DNA of 64,000 nt from Pengzhenrongella sicca (GTDB taxonomy: Bacteria; Actinomycetota; Actinomycetes; Actinomycetales; Cellulomonadaceae): positions 930,001 to 994,000 of the forward strand of contig NZ_CP071868.1 in the NCBI RefSeq assembly GCF_017569225.1, given 5' to 3'. Numbering within the stretch: position 1 is the first letter of the stretch; the number at the start of each line of letters is the position of its first letter. The position numbers and the translations under genes are program-made. Under the pieces are notes generated by a model, which was given only the letters and a program-made list of their open reading frames with translations, was not told the origin of the DNA and ran no database searches. Shown here one piece after another: positions 1-9,084 of this stretch.

Positions 1-1
1 C

Positions 2-2803
2 GAGCGCCCCGACGTCGACTACGTCTCGATCAAGGTCTCCGCCGTCGCGAGCCAGCTCTCGACGTGGGACACCGCCGGCAGCCGCGACCGCGTCGTCGCG
101 CAGCTGCGCCCGCTGTACCTCGCGGCCCAGGCCCACGGGACGTTCCTCAACCTCGACATGGAGGAGTACAAGGACCTCGCGCTGACCACGGCGGTCTTCG
201 AGCAGATCCTCACGGACCCGGAGCTCGCGGGCCTCGAGGTCGGCATCGTGCTCCAGGCCTACCTCCCCGACGCGCTCGCGGCCCTCGACGAGATCACCGC
301 GATGGCCCGGCGCCGCACCGCGGCCGGCGGCGCGCGCATCAAGGTCCGCCTCGTCAAGGGCGCCAACCTCGCGATGGAGCAGGTCGAGGCCGAGCTGCAC
401 GGCTGGGCCCAGGCGCCGTACCCGATCAAGCCGGCCGTCGACGCCAACTACGTGCGGCTCGTCGAGCGCGCGCTGCGCCCGGACCGGGCCGCGCACGTGC
501 GCGTCGGCGTCGCGAGCCACAACCTCTTCCACGTCGCTTACGCGCACCTGCTCGCGACCGAGCGCGGTGTGACGCCGGCGCTCGACATCGAGATGCTCCA
601 AGGCATGGCGCCGGCGCAGGCGCGTGCGGTGCGCGACGACGTCGGCCGCGTCCTGCTGTACACGCCCGTCGTCGCGGCCGAGGACTTCGACGTCGCGATC
701 TCGTACCTGATCCGCCGGCTGGAGGAGAACGCCGCCGCGCAGAACTTCCTGCACTCGCTGTTCGCCTCCTCGGGAGCGCCCGACCCGGTGCAGCGGCTCG
801 CGGGCCAGCGCGTCGCGTTCGTCGCGTCGGTCCTGGACGCCGAGCTGCCGCCGACCGCGCCGAGCCGCCTCCCGCGCGCCGCCGTCGCGCCCGACGCGCC
901 CGCCGAGGTGTTCGCGAACACCCCCGACACCGACGCCGCCGTCGCCAAGTCGCGCGACTGGGCCGCCGAACTGCTCGTGCGCGCGGTCGAGGCGCCCCCG
1001 GCCGCGACCCTCGCGACCCCCGCCGACGCCGACGCCGCCGTCGAGCGGGCCCGCGCCGTCGCCGCCGGGTGGGCCGCCACCGCGCCCGCCGCGCGCGGGG
1101 AGGTGCTGCGCCGCGCGGCCGGCTATCTCGAGCTCGCGCGCGGCGACCTCGTCGCGACGATGATCGCCGAGGCCGGCAAGACGATCTCCGAGGCTGACCC
1201 CGAGGTCAGCGAGGCCGTCGACTTCGCGCGCTACTACGCCGAGCAGGCCGAGCTGCTCGCCGACGGCGCCGTCCCCGGCGCGCGGTTCAGCCCCCGCGGC
1301 CTGACCGTCGTCACCCCGCCGTGGAACTTCCCGGTCGCGATCCCGGTTGGCTCGATCCTGTCCGCGCTCGCGGCCGGCTCACCGGTGCTGGTCAAGCCCG
1401 CGCACCTGACGCCGCGCTGCACGCAGGTCGCGGTCGCGGCCGTGCACCGCGCGATGGACGACCTCGGCGTGCCCCGCGACGTGCTGCAGGTCGTGCTGGC
1501 CCCCGATCGCGCCGCGGGTAAGCGCCTCGTGACGCACCCGGAGGTCGCGCGCGTCGTGCTGACCGGCTCGATCGAGACCGCGGAGCTGTTCTCGTCCTGG
1601 CGCGACGACCTCGAGGTGCTCGCGGAGACCTCCGGCAAGAACGCGCTGGTCGTGACGGCGTCGGCGGACGTCGACCTCGCGGTCGCCGACATCGTGAAGT
1701 CGGCCTTCGGGCACGCCGGGCAGAAGTGCTCCGCGCTGTCGCTGCTGATCCTGGTCGGCACCGCGGGCCGGTCGGACCGCCTGCGGCGCCAGCTCGCGGA
1801 CGCCGTGAGCTCGCTGCGCGTCGGCCCGGCCACGGACCTGTCCACCGGCATGGGCCGGCTCACCGAGCCGGCCGCGGGCAAGCTGCTGCGGGCACTGACG
1901 AGCCTCGAGCCCGGCGAGCAGTGGCTCGTGCGGCCGCGCCAGCTCGACGACGCCGGGCTGCTGTGGACGCCCGGGGTCAAGCACGGCGTCGCGCCCGGTT
2001 CGTTCTTCCACCTCACCGAGGTGTTCGGGCCGGTGCTGGGGATCATGCGCGTCGAGACGCTCGACGAGGCGATCGAGCTCCAGAACGCGGTCGCGTTCGG
2101 CCTGACCGGTGGCATCCATTCGCTCGACGACGCCGAGATCGACACCTGGCTGGACCGGGTCGAGGTCGGCAACGCGTACATCAACCGGCACATCACCGGG
2201 GCGATCGTGCGCCGCCAGCCCTTCGGCGGCTGGAAGGCGTCGTCGGTCGGCCCCGGCGCCAAGGCGGGCGGGCCCAACTACGTCGCCGAGCTCGGCGCGT
2301 GGGCGGACGGCCCCGAGGTCCCGACGGGATGGGGCGCGGCCGACGACGACGCCTGGCTGGCCTGGGCCGTCGCCGACGACGCGCGGTGGTGGGCCGAGGA
2401 GTTCGCCGTCGAGCACGACCCGAGCGGGCTCGCGGTCGAGACGAACGTGCTGCGCTACCGGCCAATCCCGCACCTGACGGCGCGTGTCGGCGCGGACGCG
2501 CGCGAGCGCGACGTGACCCGCGTCCTGCGGGCGGCCGAGCGCGCGCAGGTGCCGGTGACCGTGAGCCGGGCGGGCGTCGAGAGCGACGAGGCGTTCGCCG
2601 AGCGCGTGCGCGGCGGCGGGGTCGAGGGCCGGATCCGCGTGGTCGGCACGGCGCCCGGCCTGCGCTCCGCCGCCCGGACCCGCACCGGCACCGTCACGGT
2701 GCTGGACGGCCCGGTGCTCGCGAGCGGCCGGCGCGAGCTCCTGACGGTCCTGCGCGAGCAGGCCGTCAGCCGCACCCGCCACCGCTTCGGCCACGTGTCC
2801 TAG
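2..2803 (+). CDS. putA: bifunctional proline dehydrogenase / L-glutamate gamma-semialdehyde dehydrogenase, 5' end missing
   Basis: This is the 3' part (933 codons) of a PutA-type enzyme that oxidises proline to glutamate in two steps. The reading frame is open from base 2, so the start lies outside the window. The N-terminal part is the FAD-dependent proline dehydrogenase barrel, with the family's Y-x-x-R-R-x-E-N signature (YLIRRLEEN, about base 700). The rest is the NAD-dependent aldehyde dehydrogenase: PPWNFP, the oxyanion/Glu motif ETSGKN and the catalytic Cys in GQKCSA are all present, as is the C-terminal PFGGWKAS motif. A tail of about 150 residues follows the ALDH core. There is no DNA-binding domain in the visible part. 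The next gene is convergent. Function is confident; the missing N-terminus cannot be judged. Confidence 0.95.
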   Translation, partial: ERPDVDYVSIKVSAVASQLSTWDTAGSRDRVVAQLRPLYLAAQAHGTFLNLDMEEYKDLALTTAVFEQILTDPELAGLEVGIVLQAYLPDALAALDEITAMARRRTAAGGARIKVRLVKGANLAMEQVEAELHGWAQAPYPIKPAVDANYVRLVERALRPDRAAHVRVGVASHNLFHVAYAHLLATERGVTPALDIEMLQGMAPAQARAVRDDVGRVLLYTPVVAAEDFDVAISYLIRRLEENAAAQNFLHSLFASSGAPDPVQRLAGQRVAFVASVLDAELPPTAPSRLPRAAVAPDAPAEVFANTPDTDAAVAKSRDWAAELLVRAVEAPPAATLATPADADAAVERARAVAAGWAATAPAARGEVLRRAAGYLELARGDLVATMIAEAGKTISEADPEVSEAVDFARYYAEQAELLADGAVPGARFSPRGLTVVTPPWNFPVAIPVGSILSALAAGSPVLVKPAHLTPRCTQVAVAAVHRAMDDLGVPRDVLQVVLAPDRAAGKRLVTHPEVARVVLTGSIETAELFSSWRDDLEVLAETSGKNALVVTASADVDLAVADIVKSAFGHAGQKCSALSLLILVGTAGRSDRLRRQLADAVSSLRVGPATDLSTGMGRLTEPAAGKLLRALTSLEPGEQWLVRPRQLDDAGLLWTPGVKHGVAPGSFFHLTEVFGPVLGIMRVETLDEAIELQNAVAFGLTGGIHSLDDAEIDTWLDRVEVGNAYINRHITGAIVRRQPFGGWKASSVGPGAKAGGPNYVAELGAWADGPEVPTGWGAADDDAWLAWAVADDARWWAEEFAVEHDPSGLAVETNVLRYRPIPHLTARVGADARERDVTRVLRAAERAQVPVTVSRAGVESDEAFAERVRGGGVEGRIRVVGTAPGLRSAARTRTGTVTVLDGPVLASGRRELLTVLREQAVSRTRHRFGHVS

Positions 2804-2814
2804 CGGCGCCGGCC

Positions 2815-2928
2815 CGTGTGGGCATTCGGCTCTACGCAGCGCGAGTGTGGGCAAACGGTCCCCTGAACTGGCCGTTGACCGGCAGATCGCCCACACCCGT
2901 GGGCCGGAGCGCAGATCTCCCACACTCG
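2815..2928. repeat. intergenic cluster of four CCCACAC words, two in each orientation
   Basis: Between the convergent putA and lacI-type genes the word GTGTGGG occurs twice (2817-2822 region and 2845-2851). Its complement CCCACAC occurs twice (2890-2896 and 2919-2925). CGAGTGTGGG (2842-2851) and CCCACACTCG (2919-2928) form a perfect 10-bp inverted repeat. The last two copies are preceded by AGATCNC. It could act as a bidirectional terminator or be an extragenic repeat element. No function is established. Confidence 0.5.
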
Positions 2929-2963
2929 GCGCACGTGGGCCGCGCGACCGGCCGACCCGGCGC

Positions 2964-4019
2964 CTAGGCGGAGTAGCGGATGACCAGCTCGGGGGCGAAG
3001 ATCACCGGGGCCTCGGCGACCGGCTTGCCGGCCAGGAGGTCGAGCAGGATCTCGCCCGCGACGCGGGCCATCGCGACCACCGGGTTGACGATGGTCGTCA
3101 GGGTCGGCGTCGTCGACATCGCGACGGCCAGGTTGTCGTAGCCGACGACGGCGACGTCCCCCGGCACGCTGCGGCCGGCGGCGGCGAGGACCCTGAGCGC
3201 GCCGACGGCCATGAGGTCGGACGCGACGAAGATGCCGTCGAGGTCGGGGTGCTCGGCGAGGAGCTGGGAGGCCGCGAGCGCGCCGCCCGCCGTCGTGAAG
3301 TCCCCGTTCGCGACCATGTCGGTCGGGAGCCCGGCGTCCGAGAGCGCGTCCGTCCAGCCTGCGAGCCGGTCGAGCCCGGCCGACATGTCCTGCGGCCCCG
3401 TGATCGTCGCGATCCGGCGGCGGCCCGTGCGCACGAGGTGCTCGGCCGCGATCCGCCCGCCGCCGCGGTTGTTGACGTCGACGTACCGCACGTGGAGGTT
3501 GCCCTCGAACGGGCGGCCGACGAAGACGGTGGGCACGGCCGAGCGGTGCAGCTGGTCGGCGAGCACGTCGTCGCGGTGGTGCGAGACGACGACGGCGCCG
3601 TCGACGTGCCCGCCGCTGAGGTAGCGCAGCGTGCGCGTCGAGATGTCCTTGGGGCGGGCCATGACCAGGATGAGCTGCAGGTCGCTGTCGCGCAGCGCGG
3701 AGTTGAGCCCGTTGATCGTGCCCGCGAAGAACGGGTCTGTGAGCACCCGCTCGTCGGGCTCCGGGACGATGAGCGCGACGGAGTCCGTGCGCCGGGTCAC
3801 CAGGGAGCGCGCCGCCCGGTTCGGGATGAAGCCGAGCCCGGCCACGGCGTCGTCGACGGCGGCCTGCGCCGCGGGGGAGACCCGCAGCCCGCCGTTGATC
3901 GCGCGTGAGGCGGTCGACCGGGAGACGCCGGCGCGCTCGGCGACCTGCTCGAGGGTCGGCGCGGGCCCGCGCGGGCGGTCGTCCACGGGGTCGAGGGCCG
4001 TGAGGTCGTCTGCCGTCAT
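2964..4019 (-). CDS. cebR: LacI-family transcriptional repressor, CebR-like
   Basis: 351-residue LacI-family regulator. The N-terminal helix-turn-helix lies at about residues 20-70 (VAERAGVSRSTASRAING), with the hinge at FIPNRAARSL. A periplasmic-binding-protein-like sensor domain follows to the C-terminus. The frame stays open far upstream; I place the start at the ATG at 4019 because it precedes the HTH by a normal distance and GAGAGGG lies just upstream. It is the last gene behind a cellobiose-type uptake operon and beta-glucosidase, the context of CebR in streptomycetes. Three sites resembling the CebR operator lie upstream of the first gene. It probably represses this operon and is relieved by cellobiose or a related cello-oligosaccharide. 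Ligand identity is inferred. Confidence 0.85.
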   Translation of the reverse strand: MTADDLTALDPVDDRPRGPAPTLEQVAERAGVSRSTASRAINGGLRVSPAAQAAVDDAVAGLGFIPNRAARSLVTRRTDSVALIVPEPDERVLTDPFFAGTINGLNSALRDSDLQLILVMARPKDISTRTLRYLSGGHVDGAVVVSHHRDDVLADQLHRSAVPTVFVGRPFEGNLHVRYVDVNNRGGGRIAAEHLVRTGRRRIATITGPQDMSAGLDRLAGWTDALSDAGLPTDMVANGDFTTAGGALAASQLLAEHPDLDGIFVASDLMAVGALRVLAAAGRSVPGDVAVVGYDNLAVAMSTTPTLTTIVNPVVAMARVAGEILLDLLAGKPVAEAPVIFAPELVIRYSA

Positions 4020-4083
4020 GCGTTCACCGCCCTCTCGTTGCTGGTTTCGACCGGTCGTGACGTTCGCTCGCTGCCGCTTGCGC

Positions 4084-5550
4084 CTAGCTCGGGCGCGCGA
4101 GCTCGCGCGCCGGTAGGACATTGTGCCCGGCGACGCCGGCATACCAGCGCGCGCTCGCCTTCGGTGTGCGCACCTGGCTGTCGAAGTCCACCCGCACGAC
4201 GCCGAAGCGCTGGTGGTAGCCCCACGCCCACTCGAAGTTGTCCAGCAGCGACCACGCGAAGTAGCCGCGCAGGTCGACCCCGTTCTCGATCGCCGCGTGC
4301 ATCGCGCGCAGGTGCGCGTCGATGAACTCCAGCCGGCCGTCGTCCTGGACGAACCCCGTGGCGTCCGCATCGTCGTCGAACGCGGCGCCGTTCTCGGTGA
4401 CGTACAGGGCGACCCCCGCCGGACCGGTGTACTCCTCCTGGAGCCGCCCGAGCAGCCGCGTCAGGCCGTCGGGCTGGATCTCCCAGCCCATCGCCGTGAC
4501 CGGCAGGCCGCGCGGGTGGGTGTGCACGCCGTCGGCGGCCGGGTACGGCGTCGACGTCGGCCGGTCGACGGGTGCCTCGCCCGTCGGCGTGCCCGGGGCC
4601 GGCCGGTAGCTCACCGCGATGCCGTGGTAGTAGTTCACGCCGAGGCTGTCGATCGGCGCGGCGATGATCGCGAGGTCGCCGTCCTTGACGTGGGTGAGCA
4701 GGCCGAGCTCGGCGACGTCGTCGAGCACGTCCGCCGGGTAGCTCCCGCGCAGGAGCGGGTCGAGGAACAGGCGGTTGAGCTGGCCGTCGATGCGGCGCGC
4801 CGCGTCGACGTCGCCCGCGTCGCCCGGGTCCACGGGGTCGGTGACGTTGAGGTTGAGCGTGATGCCGAGGTTCGCCCGCGGCGCCCGCGAGCGCAGCTCC
4901 GTCACCGCGAGCCCGTGCCCGAGCATGAGGTGGTGCGCCGCGGCGAGCCCGTCGGGACGGCTCTGGCGCCCCGGCGCGTGGATGCCGGCGCTGTAGCCGA
5001 GCAGGGCCGAGCACCACGGCTCGTTCATGGTCGTCCACACGTCGACGCGGTCGCCCAGCGCCTCGTGCATCGTGATCGCGTACTCGGCGAACAGGTACGC
5101 GGTGTCGCGGTTGGCCCAGCCGCCCCGCTCCTCGAGCCGCTGCGGCAGGTCCCAGTGGTAGAGCGTCAGCCACGGCGTGATCCCGCGGCCGAGCAGCTCG
5201 TCGACCAGCCGCGAGTAGTAGTCGACGCCGACGGGGTTGACCGCGCCGCCGTCGGGGCGCACGCGCGCCCACGACGTCGAGAACCGGTACGAGGCGATGT
5301 TGAGCTCGGCCATGAGTGCCACGTCGTCGGCGAGGCGGTGGTACTGGTCGCAGGCCACCTCGCCGTCGTGCCCGTCGACGACGGCGCCGGGCACCCGAGC
5401 GAACGCGTCCCAGATCGAGTCGGTGCGGCCGCCCTCGTGTGCCGCCCCCTCGACCTGGTACGCCGCCGTGGCGGCGCCCCACAGGAATCCGGGCGGGAAC
5501 TGCAGCGCGGGCCGAGCGTCGCGGCGCAGCCCCGGACCGGCGTCGGTCAT
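4084..5550 (-). CDS. bglC: GH1 beta-glucosidase
   Basis: 488-residue glycoside hydrolase family 1 enzyme, of full family length and without a signal peptide, so cytoplasmic. The acid/base motif TMNEPW and the nucleophile motif YVTENG are both intact. The N-terminal FLWGAATAAYQVEG and the C-terminal SLLDNFEWAWGY motifs are typical of GH1. Its ATG overlaps the TGA of the upstream permease (ATGA), so the two are translationally coupled. The likely job is to hydrolyse cellobiose or another beta-glucoside after import by the adjacent ABC transporter. GH1 also includes 6-phospho and beta-galactosidase activities, but an ABC importer makes phosphorylated substrates unlikely. Confidence 0.93.
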   Translation of the reverse strand: MTDAGPGLRRDARPALQFPPGFLWGAATAAYQVEGAAHEGGRTDSIWDAFARVPGAVVDGHDGEVACDQYHRLADDVALMAELNIASYRFSTSWARVRPDGGAVNPVGVDYYSRLVDELLGRGITPWLTLYHWDLPQRLEERGGWANRDTAYLFAEYAITMHEALGDRVDVWTTMNEPWCSALLGYSAGIHAPGRQSRPDGLAAAHHLMLGHGLAVTELRSRAPRANLGITLNLNVTDPVDPGDAGDVDAARRIDGQLNRLFLDPLLRGSYPADVLDDVAELGLLTHVKDGDLAIIAAPIDSLGVNYYHGIAVSYRPAPGTPTGEAPVDRPTSTPYPAADGVHTHPRGLPVTAMGWEIQPDGLTRLLGRLQEEYTGPAGVALYVTENGAAFDDDADATGFVQDDGRLEFIDAHLRAMHAAIENGVDLRGYFAWSLLDNFEWAWGYHQRFGVVRVDFDSQVRTPKASARWYAGVAGHNVLPARELARPS

Positions 5551-6461
5551 CCCTTGACCGCGCCCTGCATGATCCCGGACACGAGGTGCCGGCCCGCGAG
5601 CGCGAAGACGAGGATCAGTGGGATCGTCGACAGGGTCACCCCGGCGAGGATCAGCGAGTAGTCCTTGAAGTAGGACGCCTGGAGCAGCTGCACCGCGACG
5701 GGCAGGGTCGGGTTGCTCGACCCGAGCACGATGAACGGCCAGAAGAACTGAGTCCAGGATCCGACGAACGTGAACAGCGCGAGCATCGCCGCGGCGGGCC
5801 GGGCGGCCGGCAGCGCGATGTGCCAGAACGTACTGATCATCGAGCAGCCGTCGACGCGGGCGGCCTCGATGAGCTCGTACGGCAGCGCCGACTCGAGGTA
5901 CTGGGTCATCCAGAACACGCCGAACGCCGTGACCATGCTCGGCACGATGACGGCCACGAGCTTGCCGGTCCAGCCGAGCTGGGACATCACGATGAACAGC
6001 GGCACGATGCCGAGCTGGGTGGGCACCGCCATCGTCGCGATGACGAAGACCAGCAGCTGGCGCCGGCCCCGGAACCGCAGCTTGGAGAAGGAGTACCCGG
6101 CGAGCGTCGAGAAGAACACGACCGAGACCGAGGTGACGACGGCGACGATGAGTGAGTTGCTCAGCGCCTTCCAGAACTGGATGTCCGAGTTCAGCACGCG
6201 GCTGACGTTGTCGAAGAAGTGCTCGGCCGGGATGAACGACGGGATCGGGTTGCGCGCGATCGAGCCCGCGTCCGACGAGCCGAGCAGGAACGAGTAGTAG
6301 ATCGGGTAGGCGGAGATCAGCAGGACGACCGCGAGGATCGCGTAGGTGACCCAGCCGGGCCGGCGGTTGGCGCTGCCGACGGAGCCGCGCTTGCGGCGGC
6401 GTGCGGCGGCGCGTGCGGCGCCCTTGCCTGACGTCTGCTCGATCATGGCGACGGAGGTCAT
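5547..6461 (-). CDS. cebG: carbohydrate ABC transporter permease, second subunit (CebG-like)
   Basis: 304-residue inner-membrane permease of the MalG type with six predicted membrane segments. The cytoplasmic EAA loop (EAARVDGCSMISTFWHIALP) that contacts the ATPase is at about residue 205. The open frame continues upstream, but the ATG at 6461 overlaps the TGA of the preceding permease as ATGA, which fixes the start. No ATPase gene is encoded nearby. In actinobacterial CUT1 systems a shared MsiK-type ATPase encoded elsewhere usually serves, and that is likely here. Confidence 0.9.
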   Translation of the reverse strand: MTSVAMIEQTSGKGAARAAARRRKRGSVGSANRRPGWVTYAILAVVLLISAYPIYYSFLLGSSDAGSIARNPIPSFIPAEHFFDNVSRVLNSDIQFWKALSNSLIVAVVTSVSVVFFSTLAGYSFSKLRFRGRRQLLVFVIATMAVPTQLGIVPLFIVMSQLGWTGKLVAVIVPSMVTAFGVFWMTQYLESALPYELIEAARVDGCSMISTFWHIALPAARPAAAMLALFTFVGSWTQFFWPFIVLGSSNPTLPVAVQLLQASYFKDYSLILAGVTLSTIPLILVFALAGRHLVSGIMQGAVKG

Positions 6462-7450
6462 CGCTTCTTCTTCTTTCCCGCGGTGGTACCGGACGAGGCG
6501 ATGCGTTGGGTGAACCAGAAGTTCATCAGCCCGATGAGCAAGATGATCAGGAACAGGATCCAGGCAACGGCGGCCGCGCGGCCGAAGCTCTTCTGCGCGC
6601 CCCAGCCCAGCTCGTAGATGTACATCGTGACGGTCATCCATTGGCGGTCCGCACCGCCCTGGCCCGTCTGGTCGAACATGCGGGCCTCGTCGAAGATCTG
6701 CAGGCCGCCGATGGTCGACGTGATGACGACGAAGATGATGGTCGGGCGCAGCATGGGCACCGTGATCGAGATGAACTGGCGGAACCGGTTCGCGCCGTCG
6801 AGCACCGCCGCCTCGTACAGGTCGCTCGGCACGGCCTGCATGGCCGCGAGCAGGATGAGCGTGTTGTAGCCGGTCCAGCGGAAGTCGACCATCGTGGCGA
6901 TCGCGACGTGGCTCGACAGGACGCCGGCGTGCCAGCGGATCGCGTCGATGCCGACGGTGCCGAGCAGGGTGTTGATCAGGCCGGTCGGGGAGTCGGCGAA
7001 CATCTTCGAGAAGATCAGCGCGACGGCGACGGGGGCGACGACGTACGGCAGCAGGACGCCCATGCGCCAGAACGTCTTGGCCCGGATGTTGTTGTTCAGG
7101 ACGACGGCGAGCACGAGCGCGATGATCACCTGCGGGACCGACGAGAGCAGGAAGATGCTGAACGTGTTGCGCAGCCCGATCCAGAAGTTCGGCTGGGCCA
7201 GCACGTACGCGTAGTTCTCGAAGCCGACGAAGGCTCCCTTGCCGCCGATCAGGTGCCACTTGTGCAGCGACACGTACGCCGTGTACGCGAGCGGGAAGAG
7301 CCCGACGATCGCGAAGACGATGAAGAACGGGGAGACGTACAGGTACGGCGAGAGCTTGACGTCCCAGCGCCCGAGTCGCTGTCTCATCGCGATCCGTCGC
7401 GGCGCGCGGTCGAGCTCCGGATCGAGCTCCGGGGGAGAGATGACTGCCAT
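6458..7450 (-). CDS. cebF: carbohydrate ABC transporter permease, first subunit (CebF-like)
   Basis: 330-residue permease of the MalF/CUT1 type with six membrane segments. Its EAA motif is YEAAVLDGANRFRQFISITVP, at about residue 225. The cytoplasmic N-terminus is charged and the C-terminus ends in a run of lysines. It lies between the solute-binding-protein gene (127-bp gap with a strong hairpin) and the second permease (ATGA overlap). It forms the membrane channel with the neighbouring permease. Confidence 0.9.
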   Translation of the reverse strand: MAVISPPELDPELDRAPRRIAMRQRLGRWDVKLSPYLYVSPFFIVFAIVGLFPLAYTAYVSLHKWHLIGGKGAFVGFENYAYVLAQPNFWIGLRNTFSIFLLSSVPQVIIALVLAVVLNNNIRAKTFWRMGVLLPYVVAPVAVALIFSKMFADSPTGLINTLLGTVGIDAIRWHAGVLSSHVAIATMVDFRWTGYNTLILLAAMQAVPSDLYEAAVLDGANRFRQFISITVPMLRPTIIFVVITSTIGGLQIFDEARMFDQTGQGGADRQWMTVTMYIYELGWGAQKSFGRAAAVAWILFLIILLIGLMNFWFTQRIASSGTTAGKKKKR

Positions 7451-7502
7451 GAGAATCCTTCGACGAGGCTCGAGCCGTGCAGCGGGGTGCGGTCCGCCGG
7501 CC

Positions 7503-7540
7503 CGGCGCGGCTGCTGGAGTGAACCAGTGCAGCCGCGCCG
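7503..7540 (-). terminator. intergenic hairpin between binding-protein and permease genes
   Basis: CGGCGCGGCTGC (7503-7514) and GCAGCCGCGCCG (7529-7540) form a perfect 12-bp stem with a 14-nt loop and no U tract. In sugar ABC operons such hairpins often end or stabilise the transcript of the highly expressed binding-protein gene while letting some reading continue into the permeases. That role is inferred from position. Confidence 0.6.
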
Positions 7541-7577
7541 AGCCGAGCGGGCGCGCGTTTCCTAGCGGTCGAGCTGG

Positions 7578-8882
7578 TTAGCCGAGCGCCTTGACGTCCG
7601 TGAGGAACTTGGCCCACGAGCTGTCCGGGTCGTCCGTCTTGTCGACGTCCACGCGGGTGAGCGCCTGCTGCATCGCGTCGTTGATCGCGAAGTAGTTCGG
7701 GCCCTTGAACGGGGTCACGGACACGGCGTTGGCCCGGTTGGCGAGGATCTCGCCGGTCGGGGCGTCGTTGTAGAACGCGTTGGTCACCGAGAGCAGGTCC
7801 TGGCTCTCGAGCGCGTCAACCTGGGACGGGAAGGTGCCCTTGGAGACGAACGCCTTGATCTGCTGCTCGGGGGCCGTGAGCCAGTTCGCGAGGGCCATGG
7901 CCTCCTCGGGGTGCTCGCCCTGCGCCGGGACGGTCAGGAACGAACCGCCCCAGTTGCCGCCGCCGCCGGGGAAGACATCGGCGATGTCCCAGCCGGTGAC
8001 GCCCTCAGCGTTGCCCTCGATGACACCGAGCATCCAGCCGGGGCAGAGCATCGTGGCGAACCCGTTGTTCTGGAACGAGGCGACCCACGGGTCTTCCCAC
8101 TGCTTGAGGCCGGCCGAGAGGCCGTCCGTCGTGGACGCGGTGAGGACCTGGCTGTACAGGTCGCTGACCTCGGCGTTGTCGGCGGCGATGATCGTGCCGT
8201 CGCTGTCCTCGTACGCGTTCTCGACCTGGTTGATCATGCCCTGGTAGGTGGCACCGGCGGAGTCGAACCAGGCGGTGGGGGTACCCGCGGCCTTGAACTG
8301 CTTGCCGACCTCGAAGTACTTCTCCCAGGTGGCGTCGTCGCCGCCGAGCAGCGTGGCGACCTCGGCGCGGTCCGTCGGGAGTCCGGCGGCGGCGAACAGG
8401 TCGGAGCGGTAGCAGACGCCCTCCGGGCCGATGTCGGTGCCGTAGCCGATCAGGGTGCCGTCCTCGGTCGTGGCCTGCGCGACCTTCCAGTCCAGCCAGC
8501 GGTCCGCGATCGAGTCGTCGGTGAGGTCGACGAACTTGTCGGGGAACTGCATGAGCTCGGGGAGCCAGTCGACCTCGATCGCCTCGATGTCGGACAGGCC
8601 GGAGCCGGCCGCGAGGCGCGTGTTCATGTTGTCGCGGGCCTCGTTCGAGGTCGCCGCCTTCTTCTGCTCGACCGTGATGTTCGGGTTGAGCTCGGTGTAC
8701 TCCTTGATCAGGTCCTCGTAGCCGAACTCGTTGAACGTCGCGACGGTGAGGGTGATCTTCTCGTCCGAGCTGCCGGACGCGTCGTCGCCACTCTCGTCCG
8801 ACGAGCCGCACGCCGAGGCGAGGAGGGCGATGCTAGCGACCCCCGCTGTGAGGGCCCACGCCTTGCTAGTGGTCTTGCGCAC
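7578..8882 (-). CDS. cebE: sugar ABC transporter solute-binding lipoprotein (CebE-like)
   Basis: 434-residue extracellular binding protein. I start it at the GTG at 8882, which has GGGAG five bases upstream and begins a good lipoprotein signal: basic residues, a hydrophobic stretch, then lipobox ASAC with the lipidated Cys at residue 25. An acidic Ser/Gly linker follows (residues 26-40), then a family-1 type binding fold. The longer frame reading back to 9068 would put a low-complexity tail before the signal peptide and is unlikely. It is the first gene of the operon behind three CebR-like operators. By context it captures cellobiose or cello-oligosaccharides. Confidence 0.88.
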   Translation of the reverse strand: MRKTTSKAWALTAGVASIALLASACGSSDESGDDASGSSDEKITLTVATFNEFGYEDLIKEYTELNPNITVEQKKAATSNEARDNMNTRLAAGSGLSDIEAIEVDWLPELMQFPDKFVDLTDDSIADRWLDWKVAQATTEDGTLIGYGTDIGPEGVCYRSDLFAAAGLPTDRAEVATLLGGDDATWEKYFEVGKQFKAAGTPTAWFDSAGATYQGMINQVENAYEDSDGTIIAADNAEVSDLYSQVLTASTTDGLSAGLKQWEDPWVASFQNNGFATMLCPGWMLGVIEGNAEGVTGWDIADVFPGGGGNWGGSFLTVPAQGEHPEEAMALANWLTAPEQQIKAFVSKGTFPSQVDALESQDLLSVTNAFYNDAPTGEILANRANAVSVTPFKGPNYFAINDAMQQALTRVDVDKTDDPDSSWAKFLTDVKALG

Positions 8883-8983
8883 TATGACTCCCTTGTCAGT
8901 CGCGCGGCGTCCTCGCCGCGCTGTTGTCGTCGCGTCCGTGGCAGGCGGCCCAGGTCGCGTGGACCGCTGAGGTCCGCTTAACG

Positions 8984-8997
8984 TGGAATCGCTCCCA
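8984..8997. promoter_or_regulatory. CebR-like operator 1
   Basis: TGGAATCGCTCCCA matches the streptomycete CebR operator TGGGAGCGCTCCCA at 12 of 14 positions. It lies about 100 bp upstream of the cebE start. Confidence 0.6.
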
Positions 8998-9005
8998 TGG
9001 GAGTG

Positions 9006-9019
9006 CGGGAGCGCTCCCA
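9006..9019. promoter_or_regulatory. CebR-like operator 2
   Basis: CGGGAGCGCTCCCA matches the CebR consensus at 13 of 14 positions and has a perfect 12-bp palindromic core, GGGAGCGCTCCC at 9007-9018. It is the strongest of the three sites. Confidence 0.75.
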
Positions 9020-9084
9020 CGCGTTGCTCCGAATCGTGCTGCTGACGGGTCGGGGTGTCAAGGAGCACGCCACCCGAACGGCCG

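Noticed and set aside
64-1197. Long Arg/Pro-rich frames overlapping putA and many other genes on either strand
   Set aside because: Shadow frames of high-GC coding sequence. Composition is Arg/Pro/Ala/Gly only, with no family motifs.
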